Below the pieces are notes generated by a model. It saw nothing but the letters and a program-made list of their open reading frames with translations. It was not told the DNA's origin and searched no databases. Both the position numbers and the translations under genes were made by a program. A DNA stretch of 64,000 nucleotides. Origin: Lachnospiraceae bacterium (GTDB taxonomy: Bacteria; Bacillota; Clostridia; Lachnospirales; Lachnospiraceae). Shown in pieces: positions 62,966 through 64,000 of this stretch. The DNA lies in the NCBI GenBank assembly GCA_017450485.1, contig JAFSTN010000025.1, positions 186,001 to 250,000 on the forward strand, written 5' to 3'. Each line of letters starts with the position of its first letter. The first letter of the stretch is position 1.

Positions 62966-63682
62966 TTATCTTTTATAGAGATAATCTCCCAGTGTATATT
63001 CGGGCGAAACATCTTTGAAAACTATCCATCCGTAATCCGATTCCGCTAAAGTGTCACTGACGAATTTATCACGGTAACCTTCATAGCTCTCTCCACGAGC
63101 TAAATGTATCATTTTGATCGTTGCTGTAACAGCTGTATCCTCGTGTATCAAAACCACTTCATCTTTTTCGGAAAATTCACCTTTTGCAACTGCGACCAGG
63201 ATTACGGCTTTTTTACCATCCGCAAAGGATTCATCAATATGTCCGACACTTATTGCATCAGAAGGTGCTTTCTCAAGAGCTTCTTTTTTGCGTTGTTCGG
63301 ATAGATTGTAGTCTTCACATACATTTGCCAAAGTCAGATCATCGAGTTCATCACCTTCTTCAGTGATAAAATAGGCGATTCTTTCCATCCGCTCACAGTC
63401 GGAGCAGATTATTGCATCTGCTATTGGCCTGGCAGATGAGTCCATCGGCTTGCCGCATACCGGACAGAGTTTTCCTGTGATCTCGTTTTCAAATGTGTCT
63501 TCTATGATGTCATTTACCTGCTCTATCGTAAGCTGCGACATATCCGCCTGACTTTTGGCGCGGAATTTCTGCACGCACATAGCGCATACCGCACCGTCCG
63601 CGAGGGGCTGACCGCCCAGTGCACCTATTTTATCTCCGCATAGCGGACAGAAGTTAACAGTCATGTTACCAAATAATCCCAT
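62966..63682 (-). CDS. zinc-ribbon protein of unrecognised family, paralog B
   Basis: 238 residues, colinear with the product of 60619-61359. FCPLCGDKIGALGG...AVCAMCVQKF and LCPVCGKPMDSSA...IICSDCERME are the two four-cysteine ribbons. The C-terminal half keeps AVILVAVAKGEFSEKDEVVL and ESDYGWIVFKDVSPEYTLGD. It lacks the 18-bp repeat. It probably binds two zinc ions and folds as ribbon-ribbon-helix-barrel. The context (lipoprotein, zinc-ribbon membrane protein) suggests an envelope-related or regulatory role, but none is shown. It is followed by its own terminator. Confidence 0.75.
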   Translation of the reverse strand: MGLFGNMTVNFCPLCGDKIGALGGQPLADGAVCAMCVQKFRAKSQADMSQLTIEQVNDIIEDTFENEITGKLCPVCGKPMDSSARPIADAIICSDCERMERIAYFITEEGDELDDLTLANVCEDYNLSEQRKKEALEKAPSDAISVGHIDESFADGKKAVILVAVAKGEFSEKDEVVLIHEDTAVTATIKMIHLARGESYEGYRDKFVSDTLAESDYGWIVFKDVSPEYTLGDYLYKR

Positions 63683-63736
63683 TTGAAACCTCTCTTTCGT
63701 ATAAGTTAAACTTATCTGATCAATCCGGTTAATGTA

Positions 63737-64000
63737 TCAGTTTGTAGCTGCAGCATGTGTTTCGGGTTCGAAATATGCACATTCCGACGAAAAATACGGC
63801 GTCGCATCAATCGTTGTCGTTCCGGTCCTGGAGTAGTCAAGCTTCTCATTTGCCTCTGCCTGGCTCTTCGTCGATCCGGAGAACTGGAACAGTGTGCCGT
63901 AGTAATCCTCCGGAACCGTCAGGCTGTATGATATGCTGAATATACGCTCATGTTCTGTCACGGCTTTGGTCTCTTCATCATAATCCGTGTAATTAGTCCA
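63737..64000 (-). CDS. C-terminal part of an unrecognised protein (5' truncated)
   Basis: On the - strand the frame is open from the window edge, starting WTNYTDYDEETKAVTEHERI, and stops at 63737, giving 87 residues. It is polar and rich in Thr, Ser, Glu and Tyr, with no membrane segment or known motif; the tail is Ala/Thr-rich. It looks like the end of a secreted or surface protein, but this is weak. Confidence 0.5.
   Translation of the reverse strand, partial: WTNYTDYDEETKAVTEHERIFSISYSLTVPEDYYGTLFQFSGSTKSQAEANEKLDYSRTGTTTIDATPYFSSECAYFEPETHAAATN

Noticed and set aside
1-64000. CRISPR arrays, insertion sequences, prophage, tRNA or rRNA genes
   Set aside because: Read through both strands; no regularly spaced repeats, transposase genes, structural phage genes or cloverleaf-like sequences were noticed. 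A tRNA scan would settle the last point.

Overview
The window looks like chromosomal DNA of a Gram-positive anaerobe of the class Clostridia, most likely family Lachnospiraceae. The evidence is the gene order (degV-miaB-mutS-mutL ... miaA; mreBCD-mrdA-minC-rodA-mgsA; an HlyD-like gene with yggS-sepF; ruvA-ruvB-zapA-U32-ftsW), the Asp23/FakA pair, GerW/YtfJ and Gx-transporter/NusG-II genes, lipoprotein signals, and G-rich Shine-Dalgarno sites. Genus cannot be fixed from the sequence. There is no rRNA, tRNA, CRISPR array, insertion sequence or prophage that I can see. Coding density is high: no stretch longer than about 300 bases lacks a gene, and the largest gaps (3490-3690 and 40270-40438) hold regulatory or site-specific DNA.

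The layout has two halves. From base 1 to about 39.2 kb, 33 of 34 genes are on the + strand; from 39.2 kb to the end, 22 of 23 are on the - strand. Both arms are therefore transcribed toward 39-40 kb. At the switch lies a XerS-type tyrosine recombinase, and just upstream of it a 30-bp imperfect palindrome (40361-40390) shaped like a dif site. Together these suggest that the window spans the replication terminus with its chromosome-dimer resolution locus.

Left arm: a truncated surface protein, a small NHLP-leader-like protein, a hybrid histidine kinase, rpmB, asp23-fakA-recG, a degV-miaB-mutS-mutL repair and tRNA-modification run, a DUF4867 gene, and an NHLM/NHLP-type peptide export cassette. 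That cassette has a miniature membrane-fusion stub, a C39 peptidase-ABC protein, a second ABC protein and a FecR-domain lipoprotein. Then come miaA, a PLP enzyme, the rod-shape operon (mreB, mreC, mreD, mrdA, minC without minDE, rodA, mgsA), a D,D-carboxypeptidase, a small P-loop protein, an HlyD-like protein, yggS, sepF, aroB, lspA, rluD and a cytidylate-kinase-like gene.

Right arm (read right to left): a truncated gene, two members of an unrecognised zinc-ribbon family separated by a lipoprotein and a zinc-ribbon membrane protein, a GH13-like protein that has lost its catalytic motifs, NusG-II and Gx transporter genes, ruvAB-zapA-U32, an FtsW/PbpA-like pair, one + strand HD-GYP-like gene with an altered HD motif, DUF2953-gerW-J-domain genes, a putative GH26-like hydrolase, a second hybrid kinase, a solute-binding lipoprotein and xerS.

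The points most worth following are the terminus/dif locus, the NHLP exporter with its miniature fusion protein and a candidate precursor 15 kb away, the 10-bp repeats at the mutS-mutL junction, the degenerate GH13 protein, and the paired zinc-ribbon family.
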